A DNA stretch of 64,000 nucleotides from assembly GCA_031772625.1 (NCBI GenBank), contig CM062804.1, positions 276,241,174 to 276,305,173 of the forward strand, written 5' to 3'. This stretch comes from Pinus tabuliformis (lineage: Eukaryota > Streptophyta > Pinopsida > Pinales > Pinaceae). Shown here in pieces: positions 11,417 through 23,785 of this stretch. The position numbers and the translations under genes are program-made. The notes beneath the pieces are model-generated. The model saw only the letters and a program-made list of their open reading frames with translations. It searched no databases and was not told the origin of the DNA. Position 1 is the first letter of the stretch. Each line of letters starts with the position of its first letter.

Positions 11417-14400
11417 CTGGCTTACTTTTCATCCGACCCAGCCTCTTCGGAGAGTATTCAGCATGTCGGTAAAACGACTATCCCATATAAGGATGTTGGA
11501 GTAGGATTAGTTAAAGATGCTGGTTTACTGGGAACTTTTCCTTTTCCTCCAATCAACGCATCATCTTCATTTGCAACCATTCATATGATTACATCAGACA
11601 CTATTTTTTATGACGATCCTTGGATCGTTCCTTCTGAATCTGAAATAGACTCATTTGGTAATTCCATGCCTTTGAGTCCATATGAAATTGCCTATGAAGC
11701 CGTGCAGTCTTTTGCCGACCTGTGTTCAACCGAAAATGACTTAATGAATGTGGTCCGTGAGGAATCACTTTTCACATCAACCTTGAATTTAACTACGTTT
11801 TCTGAACTTGTTCACTCTGATGAGCAAATTCGTGAAATCCTATGTGTAGATGATTTACCATGGGAAGATCTCCATCACAGATCTTCGTTTTTACCTGAGG
11901 ATGATCGTTTTGAAAATGATTTCTCATCAATCTTTACGACTGAATATGTCAAGGAACCTCAGAATCCAATGAAACATCCCGATTCAGAGTTAAATTTGGG
12001 AAACATCTCTCGAACTATTCCCATTGACATTTCGGTTAAGCCCGGAATTGTTGAGAACATTCATATAGGTGCCTCGTGTACAGATGACGAAATTCAATTA
12101 TATAAGGCCCTATTTCAAGAATTCCGCGACGTGTTTGCCTGGTCCTATGAGGAAATGCCAGGAATTGATCCCGCGATTGTTGTTCATGAGATCAAGACTT
12201 ACCTGGACGCTAAACCCGTCCGGCAACGTTTGCGTCAGATTCACCCACGAAAAGCTGCTGCAATTAAAGCAGAAGTTGAAAAACTGTTGAAAGCAGGTTT
12301 CATTTATCCGATCCCGTTAACGGATTGGGTATCGAATATTGTTCTGGTTAACAAAAAACAGGGGACAATAAGAATATGCATCGATTATAGGGACATTAAT
12401 CGAGCCTGTCCAAAGGACAACTACCCAACTCCCTATATCGATCAAATCATTGATGATTGTGCCGGCAGCGAAATATTTTCCTTTATGGACGGTTTTTCCG
12501 GATACAATCAAATCAACATTCTACCTGCCGATCAACCAAAAACGGCTTTCATTTGTCCATGGGGGACATTTTCTTATTGCAAATTACCTTTTGGGCTTAA
12601 GAATGCCGGAGCAACTTTTCAGAGGGCGATGTCTTATGCGTTTCATGACATCAAGCACATTGTGCAACCCTATCTCGATGACTTGCCTGCTCATTCATTA
12701 CATCGAGCTGATCACCTCGTCCATTTACGAGCAATCTTTATGAGGTGTAGGCATTATCGTATTCGGTTGAACCCACACAAATGTGTCTTCTGTATAGAAA
12801 CGGGTCGATTGCTGGGATTTGTAGTTTCGAAAGCCGGCATTCGCGTTGATCCCTCGAAGGTCGAAGCTATCATCAATTTGCCTCCTCCTTCGAGTCTTCG
12901 CCAACTCCAAAGTTTGCAAGGGAAAGCAAACTTTTTACGACGATTCATTCCTAACTACGCCGAGGTTACAAAGGGTTTTACACGGTTGTTGAAACAAAAC
13001 ACTCAATTCTTTTGGGATGAGATAGCTCAGAAATCTTTTGATGCACTCAAACACGCGTTGACCCATGCACCGTTGTTGCATCCTCCCAACTACAACCAGG
13101 ATTACTTTTTGTATCTCGCCGCCTCCCATTCCACCATTGGAATGGTCTTAGTTCAGGAAGATGAATTCGGAACGGAACATGTGATATATTACCTTAGTCA
13201 CACGTTAAATCCAACTGAGCTAAAATACTCACATGTGGAGAAATTGGCATTGGCAGTCGTTCAAGCTGTCCAACGTTTTCGTCACTACATTTTACTACGT
13301 AAAACTACAGTAATTTCGGATTGCAACCCTATGATCTACATTTTGACCAAACAATTGCTAGGGGGCAAGTACTCTAAATGGATCGTTATCCTGCAGGAGT
13401 TCGACTTGGAGTTTGAGAAATCTAAGTCTAAGAAATCTTTAGTTTTTGCAGAGTTAATGTGTGACTTCCCGCGTGCTGACATAGAAACTGTGGCGGAGGA
13501 GCCCATTGCGGACGAATCTTTGTTTCTAATCAGCACTTTAGATCTGTGGTATGGGGATATCATCGTCTATCTCCAGACCCAATCCTTTCGGCCAGAAATT
13601 TCAAGGTCGGAACGTCGGAAAATTCGCTTCCAGTCCCAACAATTCAAAATTATTGGAGATACTCTTTATCGCTGTGGGGCGGACTCTATTTTTCGACGTT
13701 GCTTAACTCACGAAGAAGCTGAAAGGGTTCTAAATGACTGTCACTCTGGAGCATGTGGCGGTCATATGTCTGGGTATGCCACAGCCCAAAAGATATTGTG
13801 CGCTGGCTATTTCTGGCCGTCCTTGTTTAAAGATTGTATTACGGCTGTCCGAAAATGCCACAACTGCCAAATTTTTGATCATAAGATGCACGCTCCACCT
13901 GCTCCTCTCCACCCTATAATTACCGTTGGTCCTTTTGCCAAATGGGGTATCGATTTTATTACATGTAACCCTCACTCGGCCGGGGGGCATGCGTATATCA
14001 TCCTTGCGGTAGATTATTTTACTAAGTGGGCCGAGGCGATGCCTACATTCGAGGCAGACGGCAAGACAGCTGCAATTTTCATGTTCAATCATATAATTGC
14101 TAGGTTTGGTGTCCCACAAGCGATAATCACTGATCATGGGCGTCATTTTTGAAACGTTATGATGACCGAACTTACAGGCCAGCTTGGTTTACGTCACGAT
14201 AGTTCAACTCCTTATTATCCACAAGCGAATGGTCTGGTTGAGTCCATCAACAAAGTTTTAGTTATCATGATCCGACGAATCATTGGGATTCATCGGTCGA
14301 ATTGGCACAACATGCTATTTTCAGCGCTTTGGGCGTACCGAACTTCAGTAAAAACATCAACAGGGTTCACTCCTTTCCAACTAGTCTATGGTTTGGAAGC

Positions 14401-14791
14401 TGTGTTACCCATTGAGTGCGAAATCCCGTCACTGCAAATGGCCATCGAGTTACTTCCAGCTACTTTCGAAGAGGAAAAGCGTTTGTTATACTTAGCTCAA
14501 TTAGATGAGAATCGACGTGATGTTGCATTGGCGATCGAGACTCACGCAAAACGTATGAAAGCTCAGTATGATCGGAATGTGACCCCTCGAAATTTTTCGG
14601 AAGGAGACCTAGTGTTATTGTATGATCAAGCTAATGATAAATTAGGCGCTGAGAAATTTGTTCCTATGTGGCATGGTCCCTATATTGTTAAGCGAAAGCT
14701 AGCAAAATGGGCCTATGAATTGGTAGACTTTGATGGGGACTCTTTGGGTAAACCCAGAAATGGCCTTTACTTGAAGAGGTACTATGCTTAA
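11417..14791 (+). pseudogene. E1 pol: reverse transcriptase, RNase H, integrase
   Basis: In frame with gag-PR after the TAG at 11,416, with a first Met at 11,585. RT carries the palm motifs, including YLDD at 12,671-12,682. The Ty3-type RNase H follows, but its first catalytic Asp is replaced (YLAAS, Ala codon at 13,118-13,120). Integrase has the zinc region (H...H...CHNC) and core residues: D in GIDFIT near 13,952, D in ITDHG near 14,127 and E in NGLVESIN near 14,240. TGA at 14,150-14,152 (CGA in E2) is the only break. The product would copy the RNA and insert the DNA. The frame ends at TAA 14,791. Confidence 0.9.
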
Positions 14792-14837
14792 AAGAATGGG
14801 TATGGAGATTTTTAGTTAGGATAGTTTTTCTTTCTAG

Positions 14838-15350
14838 TTGGTGTGTTTTAGTTTACAAAGTGTGCTTAGTTTAGAGAGTGTTTTTCCGTCATTATTCCTG
14901 CTTATCTTGGTTTTACTCTTGATATTGCAGATGTCGATGCCTCTCCAAACATACATTGGATTTGCTGATGGTGCTTGTCGTAATACACGGAACATCTCTT
15001 TCGCAGCTTGGGTTATCTATTCGCCCTCTGACGAGTTAGTTTCTATGCATGGGGTAAGCCTCGGTCAAACAACAAACAACATTGCAGAGTATAGTGCAGT
15101 GATTGAGTTATTATCTGAATCTATTTCATTTGGGATTCGGAGTTTGATAGTGAGGTTGGATTCTGAACTCGTTGTATTACAGCTTAATAGAGTGTATGCC
15201 ATTAGAAATCCAGTGTTATTAAGATTATTTTTGAGAGTGCGTCTCTTGGAACGTGAGTTTGATTACATTGAATATCAGCATATTCCAAGGTCTTTAAATA
15301 CATTAGCAGATGCAATTGCTTCTCGAATGTTAAATAGACATTTGCAATAA
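14838..15350 (+). CDS. Second (archaeal-type) RNase H of E1
   Basis: An intact frame whose likely start is the ATG at 14,931 (MSMPLQT), since the preceding residues are hydrophobic and unlike the family. The four acidic catalytic positions are all visible: FADGA (D), NIAEYSA (E), VRLDSE (D) and LADAIA (D). Dual RNase H arrangements are known in Tat-lineage Gypsy elements, where the extra domain is of plant/archaeal type. Here it lies downstream of integrase in a separate frame, 46 bases after the pol stop. Because the Ty3-type RNase H has lost its first Asp, this domain probably does the RNA removal during reverse transcription. E2 has lost this region. Confidence 0.85.
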   Translation: MVCFSLQSVLSLESVFPSLFLLILVLLLILQMSMPLQTYIGFADGACRNTRNISFAAWVIYSPSDELVSMHGVSLGQTTNNIAEYSAVIELLSESISFGIRSLIVRLDSELVVLQLNRVYAIRNPVLLRLFLRVRLLEREFDYIEYQHIPRSLNTLADAIASRMLNRHLQ

Positions 15351-15411
15351 TCATACATGTAAATTTAAAACCATTCCATAACATGATTTACAAGATAAGC
15401 CAGTAATAGTG

Positions 15412-15438
15412 ATATATATATATATATATATATATATA
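15412..15438. repeat. (AT)n microsatellite
   Basis: A 27-base pure AT dinucleotide run between the second RNase H gene and the antisense gene of E1. It may mark the boundary where the two convergent genes end. Confidence 0.95.
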
Positions 15439-15558
15439 GGAGTGTGTCAAAAAATACATCGTCTTCGATCATAGGTTGAAAAACACCTTATGATCGGCAA
15501 AAATGATAAGTACAAAAAACAAAAATGTCACATGTGCCCACAAAAGGCGATCATCCTA

Positions 15559-16766
15559 TCACTGGTGATGATCTCTATAAGAAACCACTGCCCGGACCAC
15601 CTTGCAAAGGAACCTCCTAAAAGGTCTCGGGACTCCAATCACATAGCGCTGAAGTCGACGAGGAATGTCGTCTATAGTGGTCTCAGGAATATCCCCTGTC
15701 AAGCGCTCAAGATGACCCTCCAACTCGGCCAAAACCTCTGCTGATTTGTCCTGTGGGGCTGGCACGGGTGCAACTGGTTGCCTCCTCTCGAAAGGCCGGA
15801 GAGTGGCTGGTCGCTGTGGACCCACATCTGCATTTGAAATTTTTACTATCAGTTTTGAGAGGATGAAAATTATATAAAAAAATTAAAATAGGAAAAGTTG
15901 AAAAGGATTTTACCTGACTCGTCCCACTGCTCTCCTGGTGGAAGAGCCATGTCTGGGTCACCACAGAAATCTATCCCAGCATAAGGGAAATCCTGAATGG
16001 AAAAGACCTGGTTTTCCAACCATTGGAAATACTCAGGTTTGAACCGAGCAACTTCTGTCCTCTCGTCCGGGTGACGGGCCATGACTGCGACCCATCGCAT
16101 CAGTTTGGGCTCTCGAGGAAGCCCAGCTCCAACAGTAAGATGCTGTGGGATCAGCATAGGAACCCTCTCCAGGCCAAAACTCACGACCAAAGCCCCATAA
16201 CCAAAGGTTTTTAGTCATCCACTCTTGGCCCTGGTCAGTTGGCCTTTCACATTGGCCAGCACAGCATTGCACCAGTTGAAGATGGTTCCTTGAAAGCAAT
16301 CAATTGCCATACGCATCTGGGATCCAGTGGCAACATGTAATGCGACAGCTCCACAAATTCTGGTGACAGTAAACGCAATCACCATGAGCTCAGGACGGGA
16401 TATAGTCTTTATGTCTATCCCTTTGTCTTTAGCCTGGCTGTTGCAGTACTCTAGCCGGAGGCTATCGACAGACTGGCCACCTGGCTTAGTCACGAATAGA
16501 GTCAAGTCTTCGCCTCTCTTAGGCAAACTAGTCAAGAAATAAATGTCCTCCGGCTCGATTTCGAGCCGGTGCCCGCCAATGAAGAAACACTGGTCCTGTA
16601 TGCTCCATCTATCAACCAACCACTGTAAGAAATCCACCTGAGCCCTCATGCCAGGAATGGTCCAGAATTTGTACAATCCGCACGCCCTCAAAGCATCAAG
16701 TGAAGGCTGATGATTCCATGCGGTAGTATCCACGTCCTCATGCTTTCGTTCACGCCAATCTAGCAT
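15559..16766 (-). CDS. Antisense two-exon gene in E1, plant-mobile-domain-like
   Basis: Opposite strand to gag-pol. Exon 1 runs 16,766 to 15,914. An 86-base intron follows (15,913-15,828) with donor CAG|GTAAAA and acceptor TGCAG|AT. Exon 2 runs 15,827-15,559 and keeps the frame (codon split G|AT). The protein has a Trp-rich start, then LQWLVDRWS and EIEPEDIYFLTSLPKRGE, which resemble the 'plant mobile domain' pattern (W..E...F....E.T.T..DV..L.GLP..G). This is only a pattern resemblance. One in-frame TGA lies at 16,217-16,215, so this copy is probably dead. An acceptor-like TGCAG just upstream of 16,766 leaves room for an earlier exon. Antisense 3' genes are known in Grande-type elements. Function unknown. 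Confidence 0.62.
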
Positions 16767-18947
16767 GATATACTCTCTGCATCAAGTATAAAGATTAATT
16801 AAATTGCTAGAAAACATTTTGATTGGTCCATTTTTGAGAAATTTTGAGTTAGACACACTGCGTGGGTACGCACTTTGTCTACACGGAAGGTGCGGACCCC
16901 GAAATTTTTCCCAATGGAGAAAAAGTCGGGGTCCGCGGGTCTGCAATGGTAAACTTGCGGACCCCCGCGCGCGGGTTTTGCGCCTAAAAACCCTTCCAAA
17001 AAATGAAATGAAGGACTAAATCAAAAAACTAAATGGTTGAAAATGAAGAGTAGGATGATGTGGATTACCTGGAGAAGACGGTGCTCGATTCCGACAGTTG
17101 GATTTTCCACAATCTTCATGGGAAGTTTTCTAAGCAAAAGCACTATTTTCTCACCCAAACTCGAACGGTAAAAATGAATTGACAAAGGCCCTTTTTATAA
17201 GTTTTTTGAGTAAATAAATCAAAAATTTGTTTATGTTTCACTTTGAAAAGGTATTTTGCAACGCTTTTATCCATTTCAAACAGGTATGAGTAATGTTTGT
17301 GTTTCTGTGCGGAATAAAGGATTATTCAGGTGAAATCTATCATTTTCAACGAAAAAACAAGTAGAGTCATCTTTAAGCCCTTTTCTGACTCCTAAAATAT
17401 GAAAATATTGCCGAGCGTTTCTTTTACACTCGTTAAAACGGAATTAAAAGACGGTCCACTTATAGCTCTTTTCCGACCGTAAAAACATGAAAATATTGCC
17501 GAATTTTTGTCGTTTTGAATTCGATATTGGTTATAAAACGACGTGTCGTTGATCGCTTTTTTACTTTTTCGGATCAGTGACACTAATAACGAAAAGTACT
17601 CCTTGGTCGTAAAAGATCAAGCGGTTCTCTCAAGTATTATTTTATACTTTTTCGGGCTCGGGAGACACAAATTTACGAAAAAGGTCAACCCTGGAGTCTT
17701 CTTAAGTTTTCCAGACTCTCTAAAATTGAAAAACGCCGAGTTTCTCCTATACTGGACTCGTTAAAATTTCACAGTAAAGGACTTGTTCAATTACAAACAA
17801 GAATGAACTACTCCTTCTTAGGGTTCGAATCTAAACTAAGTTGGACTCATCCGAAGGATGAGCTTATAGTCAAGCAAATGTTATCCTCCTCAAGCTTGTC
17901 AAAAATAAAGAGGTACTTGCCAGAAATGGTGGGGGAAAAGAGAGAAAAATAAGTCTGTTTTTCATACTTTGTAACCACTCTTGAACACGACACTTTTATT
18001 CACCTAGGTTTGGAAATCCTTTGCCTAACAGTTGATCAAACCACATTGAAAGTCTTCAACCAGTTTCTGGGTATTAACTTTGGGTCAATTGTCACCAAGC
18101 CATCTGTCGTGTCGTTATGTGTTAAAGAGGTCACTGCCAATAAGCCATTCATCTGCAAAATATCTATCATCCATCTTGACCATCCCTGAGTCAGTCCTTG
18201 CAACTAAATTTCTTCAACTTGATCTATGATTTCGTGTTGTGGGCTTCCCTACGACGGATCGCTTTCTATCAACATCAACTCATTATCTAGAAAGATGATC
18301 TAAAAATCGTCAGTACCTTGAGATCTGCATGCCTCAATGGCAGGTTTCTCACCTTTGACGACAATTTACATCATTGACTTTCGATCGAAGGATTCCGTGA
18401 TATGTTCGACATCAACACATTTACTCACATCTCATGGATTGTACTGGGTACTTTGAGAGCCATTGACATCACTGGTGGTTTCTCTCACACTTGTTAACAG
18501 TTTACATCATTGACTAGTAATCAAGTGGTTTCTACCATGTTCGACATCAACACATTTATTCTTATGGATAGAATCGTACTATTTCGGGAAGTAGAAATGA
18601 AGACCCTGGATTTAGTTTCCACCATCCAGGCTGCGAGGAATTTTGTATTCATTATGTTGTGGACTATTCATAAATAGATGGCTGCGTCCATACTGTGTTC
18701 ACACGAGTCTATACTTATGATGTTACAAGATCATTCCTATATCAGAGCAGTAGATAGTTTTGTAGTTAGTTTTGATCTGAGTATGAGAATGCCTACCTCA
18801 GCGATGATATGATCTCATATATATATCTTGCATTGAATGTTTTTACAGGTTCCGACCGGGCTCTCCACAAGATGATCCTCGAAATGATAAAGTACTTCAC
18901 TCTTCCTATATGATAAATGAAATCCTCATCTACTACAGACTTCGCAC
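16767..18947 (+). other. E1 3' non-coding region
   Basis: No coding frame of note. Bases 16,840-16,990 repeat the GTGCGGACCCC / GGGTACGCAC motifs seen in the leader and LTR and lie upstream of the antisense gene, so they may be its promoter. Bases 17,467-17,780 and 17,930-18,180 are the parts found shuffled at the end of E2. Around 18,366-18,560 a loose repeat occurs ('ttacatcattgact...gttcgacatcaacacattta' twice). Confidence 0.6.
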
Positions 18948-18961
18948 TTTAGGGGGCAATC
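18948..18961 (+). other. E1 polypurine tract
   Basis: TTTAGGGGGCAATC ends exactly at the first base of the 3' LTR (TGTTACA). It would prime plus-strand DNA synthesis. This fixes 18,962 as the 3' LTR start. Confidence 0.75.
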
Positions 18962-20012
18962 TGTTACACAAAATTATCGTCACCATGATTATTTGCAGTC
19001 AGTATGGGTCTATCATCACTTGTACTGTCCTCCTAAGCAAGTCTAAGACCTCAGCTCTTCAAATCAAGCTTTAGAAGTGGGAGAAAGACATTAAATATCA
19101 ATGTAACTCTGGTTCCACACTTTCTCTCATGGTCACCTGCGGTCCCGCACCTTCTGTGTACAAAAGCTGCGTACCTACCCGCTCTGTTCCTAATGGTGTA
19201 GGTGCGGACCCCTGTGAAAGTCAAAAGGCACAAGTTTTATCTTAAAAAACTCACTTTGGGTTAATTCTAGATTTTTCTAGAAGGAATTTTGACGTGGATT
19301 GTTCGCTCTAAGGTGGTTCATGCATCCCAAAAGAGAAGGAGCTAATCCCTTGACTAAAGGAGCTATCCCTTTGAAGGAGGGCTTTATCCCTTTGAAGGAG
19401 GACCTAGTAACTTCCCTCCATTGCACTATAAATACAGGCATTGGGGTGAGGACTAGAGAGGTTAGAAGCTGAACATTTTGAGGGTAAATGCTGGTGAAAT
19501 TAAGACTCTTTGGTTGAGCTTGAGAGGAGAGATCACATACCTCTTGGTTCTATTGGAGAGTGAGTGAAACTTGTCAAAGTAGAGAAGACATCTTGTTAGA
19601 CCCTGGGAGGAGCTTGTACAATGTCAAAGCAAAGGTTGTAAGGTTCTTCTTCTTTTGAATTAATACAATCAAACTATTTTTCTCAACAAGTATCTTATGT
19701 TATTTGTTTCATGGACTCCTTGACTTTCATGTTAAATATGTTTTATGCAATTGGTTTTTCAGGTGCTATTTAATTTGTTTGCCTTGTTTGTGTTTGCAGA
19801 TTCGCGAAAAGGAGCTCATTTGGATCAAAGGAGCGAGGGCATCCACAAGCTTGCGTTGGACCAAAGGTAGGCCCTAAAAACACTTGTTTGCTATTGTTTA
19901 TTAAAGCATATTTAGAGAAAGATAGTGTCTGGTTGGTTTGCTTGTCGTTAGGTCTTCTTTAGATTCTAGGAAGCTCTACCTTGTCCGCAAGATCGAGCCA
20001 TTCCGTGCGACA
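18962..20012 (+). repeat. E1 3' LTR
   Basis: Matches the 5' LTR from TGTTACA to GACA with scattered base changes and keeps the TATA box (19,427-19,434) and the tandem AAGGAG units. It is followed at once by a shuffled piece of E2, with no matching target duplication. Confidence 0.92.
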
Positions 20013-20640
20013 TCCTTTACTGTAAAATTTTAACGAGTCCAGTATAGGAGAAACTCGGCGTTTTTCAATTTTAGAGAGTCTGAAAAAACTTAAGAAGACT
20101 CCAGGGTTGACCTTTTTCGTAAATTTGTGTCTCCCAAGCCCGAAAAAGTATAAAATAATACTTGAGAGAACCACTTGATCTTTTACGACCAAGGAGTACT
20201 TTTCGTTATTAGTGTCATTGATCCGAAAAAGTAAAAAAACGATCAACGACACGTTGTTTTATAACCAATATCGAATTTGAAACGACAAAAATCCGGTAAT
20301 CTTTTCGTATTTTTATGGTCGGAAAAGAGCCTCTGAGTTAGTTTTCATTTTTCATACTTTTGGGAGAGGTACTTTTTGCAGATGAATGGCTTATTGGCAG
20401 TGACCTCTTGAACACATAACGACATGACAGATGGCTTGGTGACAATTGACCCAAAGTTAATACCCAGAAACCGATTGAACACTTTCAATGTGGTTTGATC
20501 AACTGTTAGGCAAAGGATTTCCCAACCCTGGTGAATAAAAGTGTCATGTTCAAGAGTGGTTACAAAGTATGACAAACAGACTTATTTTTCTCTCTTTTCC
20601 CCCACCATTTTTCAAGGGGTCACATTCTGATCATACTGAG
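20013..20640 (-). other. Scrambled tail of E2
   Basis: Read on the minus strand, integrase stops at the equivalent of E1 14,590 and jumps to the equivalent of 17,930-18,180 (20,612-20,380). An inverted scrap of leader follows (20,335-20,372), then the equivalent of 17,467-17,780 (20,334-20,013), and then the E1 LTR end. The order of the two 3' pieces is swapped relative to E1. Several rejoining events, or a local assembly fault, are needed. Confidence 0.7.
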
Positions 20641-23600
20641 CTTTCATACGTTTTGCGTGAGTCTCGATCGCCAATGTAGCATCACGTCGATTCTCATCTA
20701 ATTAAGCTAAGTATAACAAACGCTTTTCCTCTTCGGAAGTAGCTGGAAGTAACTCGATGGCCATTTGCAGTGACGGGATTTCGCACTCAATGGCTAACAC
20801 AGCTTCCAAACCATAGACTAGTTGGAAAGGAGTGAACCCTGTTGATGTTTTTAATGAAGTTCGGTATGCCCAAAGCGCTGAAAATAGCATGTTGTGCCAA
20901 TTTGACCGATGAATCCCAATGATTCATCGGATCATGATAACTAAAACTTTGTTGATGGATTCAACCAGACCATTCGCTTGTGGATAATAAGGGGTTGAAC
21001 TATCGTGACGTAAACCAAGCTGGCCTGTAAGTTCGGTCATCATAACGTTTCGAAAATGATGCCCATGACCAGTGATTATCACTTGTGGGACACCAAACCT
21101 AGCAATTATATGATTGAACACGAAAATTTCAGCTATCTTGCTGTCTGCCTCAAATGTAGGCATCGCCTCGGCCCACTTAGTAAAATAATCTACCGCAAGG
21201 ATGATATACGCATGCCCCCTGGCCGAGTGAGGGTTACATGTAATAAAATCGATACCCCATTTGGCAAAAGGACCAACGGCAATTATAGGGTGGAGAGGAG
21301 CAGGTGGAGCGCGCATCTTACGATCAAAAATATGGAAGTTGTGGCATTTTCAGACCGCCGTAATACAATCTTTAAACAAGGATGGCCAGAAATAGCCAGC
21401 GCGCAATATCTTTTGGGCTGTGGCATACCCAGACATATGACCACCACATGCTCCAGAGTGACAGTCATTTAGAACCCTTTCAGCTTCTTCGTGAGTTAAG
21501 CAACGTCGAAAAATAGAGTCCGCCCCACGATGATAAAGAGTATCTTCAATAATTTTGAATTGTTGGGACTGGAAGCGAATTTTCCGACGTTCTGACCTTG
21601 AAATTTCTGGCTGAAAGGATTGGGTCTGGAGATAGACAATAATATCCCCATACCGCGGATCTAAAGTGCTGATTAGAAACAAATATTTGTCTGCAATGGG
21701 TTCCTCTGCCATAGTTTTTGTGTCAGCACGCGGGAAGTCACACATTAACTCTACAAAAACTAAAGATTTCTTAGACTTAGATTTCTCAAACTCCAAGTCG
21801 AACTCCTGCAGGATAACAATCCATTTAGAGTACTTGCCCCCTAGCAATTGTTTGGTCAAAATGTAGATCATAGGGTTGCAATCTGAAGTTACCGTAGTTT
21901 TACGTAGTAAAATGTAGTGACAAAAACGTTGGACAGCTTGAACGGCTGCCAATGCCAATTTCTCCACATGTGAGTATTTTAGCTCAGTGGGATTTAACGT
22001 GCGACTAAGGTAATGTATCACATGTTCCATTCTGAATTCATCTTCCTGAACTAAGACCATTCCAATAGTGGAATGGGAGGCGGCGAGATACAAAAAGTAA
22101 TCCTGGTTGTAGTTGGGAGGATGCAACAACGGTGCATGGGTCAACGCGTGTTTGAGTGCATCAAAAGATTTCTAAGCTATCTCATCCCAAGAGAATTGAG
22201 TGTTCTGTTTCAACAACCGTGTAAAACCCTTTGTAACCTCGGCGTAGTTAGGAATGAATCGTCGTAAAAAGTTTGCTTTCCCCTGCAAACTTTGGAGTTG
22301 GCGAAGACTCGAAGGAGGAGGCAAATTGATGATAGCTTCGACCTTCAAGGGATCAACGCGAATGCCGGCTTTCGAAACTACAAATCCCAGCAATCGACCC
22401 GTTTCTATACAGAAGACACATTTGTGTGGGTTCAACCGAATACGATAATGCCTACACCTCATAAAGATTGCTCATAAATGGACGAGGTGATCAGCTCGAT
22501 GTAATGAATGAGCAGGCAAGTCATCGAGATAGTGTTGCACAATGTGCTTGATGTCATGAAACGCATAAGACATTGCCCTTTGAAAAGTTGCTCCGGCATT
22601 CTTAAGCCCAAAAGGTAATTTGCAATAAGAAAACGTCCCCCATGGACAAATGAAAGCCATTTTTGGTTGATTGGCAGGTAGAATGTTGATTTGATTGTAT
22701 CCGGAAAAACCGTCCATAAAGGAAAATATTTCGTTGCCGGCACAATCATCAATGATTTGATCGATATAGGGAGTTGGGTAGTTGTCCTCTGGATAGGTTC
22801 GATTAATGTCCCTATAGTCGATGCATATTCTTATTGTTCCCTGTTTTTTGTTAACCAGAACAATATTCGATACCCAATCCGTTAACGGGATCGGATAAAT
22901 GAAACCTGCTTTCAACAGTTTTTCCACTTCTGCTTTAATTGCAGCAGCTTTTCGTGGGTGAATCTGACACAAACGTTGCCGGACGGGTTTAGCGTCCGGG
23001 TAAGTCTTGATCTCATGAACAACAATCGTGGGATCAATTCCTGGCATTTCCTCATAGGACCAGGCAAACACGTCGCATAATTCTTGAAATAGGGCCTTAT
23101 ATAATTGAATTTCGTCATCTGTACACGAGGCACCAATATGAATGTTCTCAACAATTCTGGGTTTAACCGAAATGTCAATGGGAATAGTTCGAGAGATGTT
23201 TCCCAAATTTAACTCTGAATCGGGATGTTTCATTAAATTCTGAGATTCCTTGACATATTCAGTCGTAAAGATTGATGAGAAATCATTTTCAAAACGATCA
23301 TCCTCAGGTAAAAACGAAGATCTGTGATGGAGATCTTCCCATGGTAAATCATCTACACATAGGATTTCACAAATTTGCTCATCAGAGTGAACAAGTTCAG
23401 AAAACATAATTAAATCTGAGGTTGATGTGAAAAGTGATTCCTCACGGACCACATTCATTAAGTCATTTTCGGTTGAACACGGGTCGGCAAAAGACTGCAC
23501 GGCTTCATAGGCAATTTCATATGGACTCAAAGGCATGGAATTACCAAATGAGTCTATTTCAGATTCAAAAGGAACGATCCAAGGATCGTCATAAAAAATA

Positions 23601-23785
23601 GTGTCTGATGTAATCATATGAATGGTTGCAAATGGAGATGATGCGTTGATTGGAGGAAAAGGAAAAGTTCCCAGTAAATCGGCATCTTTAACTAATCCTA
23701 CTCCAACATCCTTATATGGGATAGTCGTTTTACCGACATGCTGAATACTCTCCGAAGAGGCTGGGTCGGATGAAAAGTAAGCCAG
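20641..23785 (-). pseudogene. E2 pol (RT, RNase H, integrase), broken
   Basis: Same product as E1 pol, read in pieces from 23,617 down to 20,702. Stops interrupt it near 22,472 (CGA to TGA), 22,172 (CAG to TAG), 21,350 (CGA to TGA) and 20,924 (CGA to TGA). The RT active site reads YLDD and the Ty3-type RNase H again shows YLAAS, so the loss of that Asp predates the two copies. Integrase is cut off after the core domain at about 20,620. Confidence 0.88.

Larger units (their letters stand above)
4656..20012 (+). mobile_element. Gypsy element E1, Tat-like, two LTRs
   Basis: Order: 5' LTR (4,656-5,707), PBS, about 1.9 kb leader, gag-protease, RT-RNaseH-integrase, a second archaeal-type RNase H downstream of integrase, an antisense spliced gene, about 2 kb of non-coding DNA, PPT and 3' LTR (18,962-20,012). 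A second RNase H and an antisense 3' gene are known from the Tat lineage (for example Grande), so I assign it there by inference. The gag and pol frames are broken by few mutations: a TAA at 8,130, a one-base frameshift near 9,168 and a TGA at 14,150. It is therefore the best preserved Gypsy copy in the window. Confidence 0.92.

Noticed and set aside
12317..13129. Minus-strand ORFs within E1 pol
   Set aside because: They are opposite-strand shadows of RT and RNase H; the plus frame has all the motifs.
4651..20017. Target site duplication for E1
   Set aside because: CAACT before the 5' LTR and TCCTT after the 3' LTR do not match.
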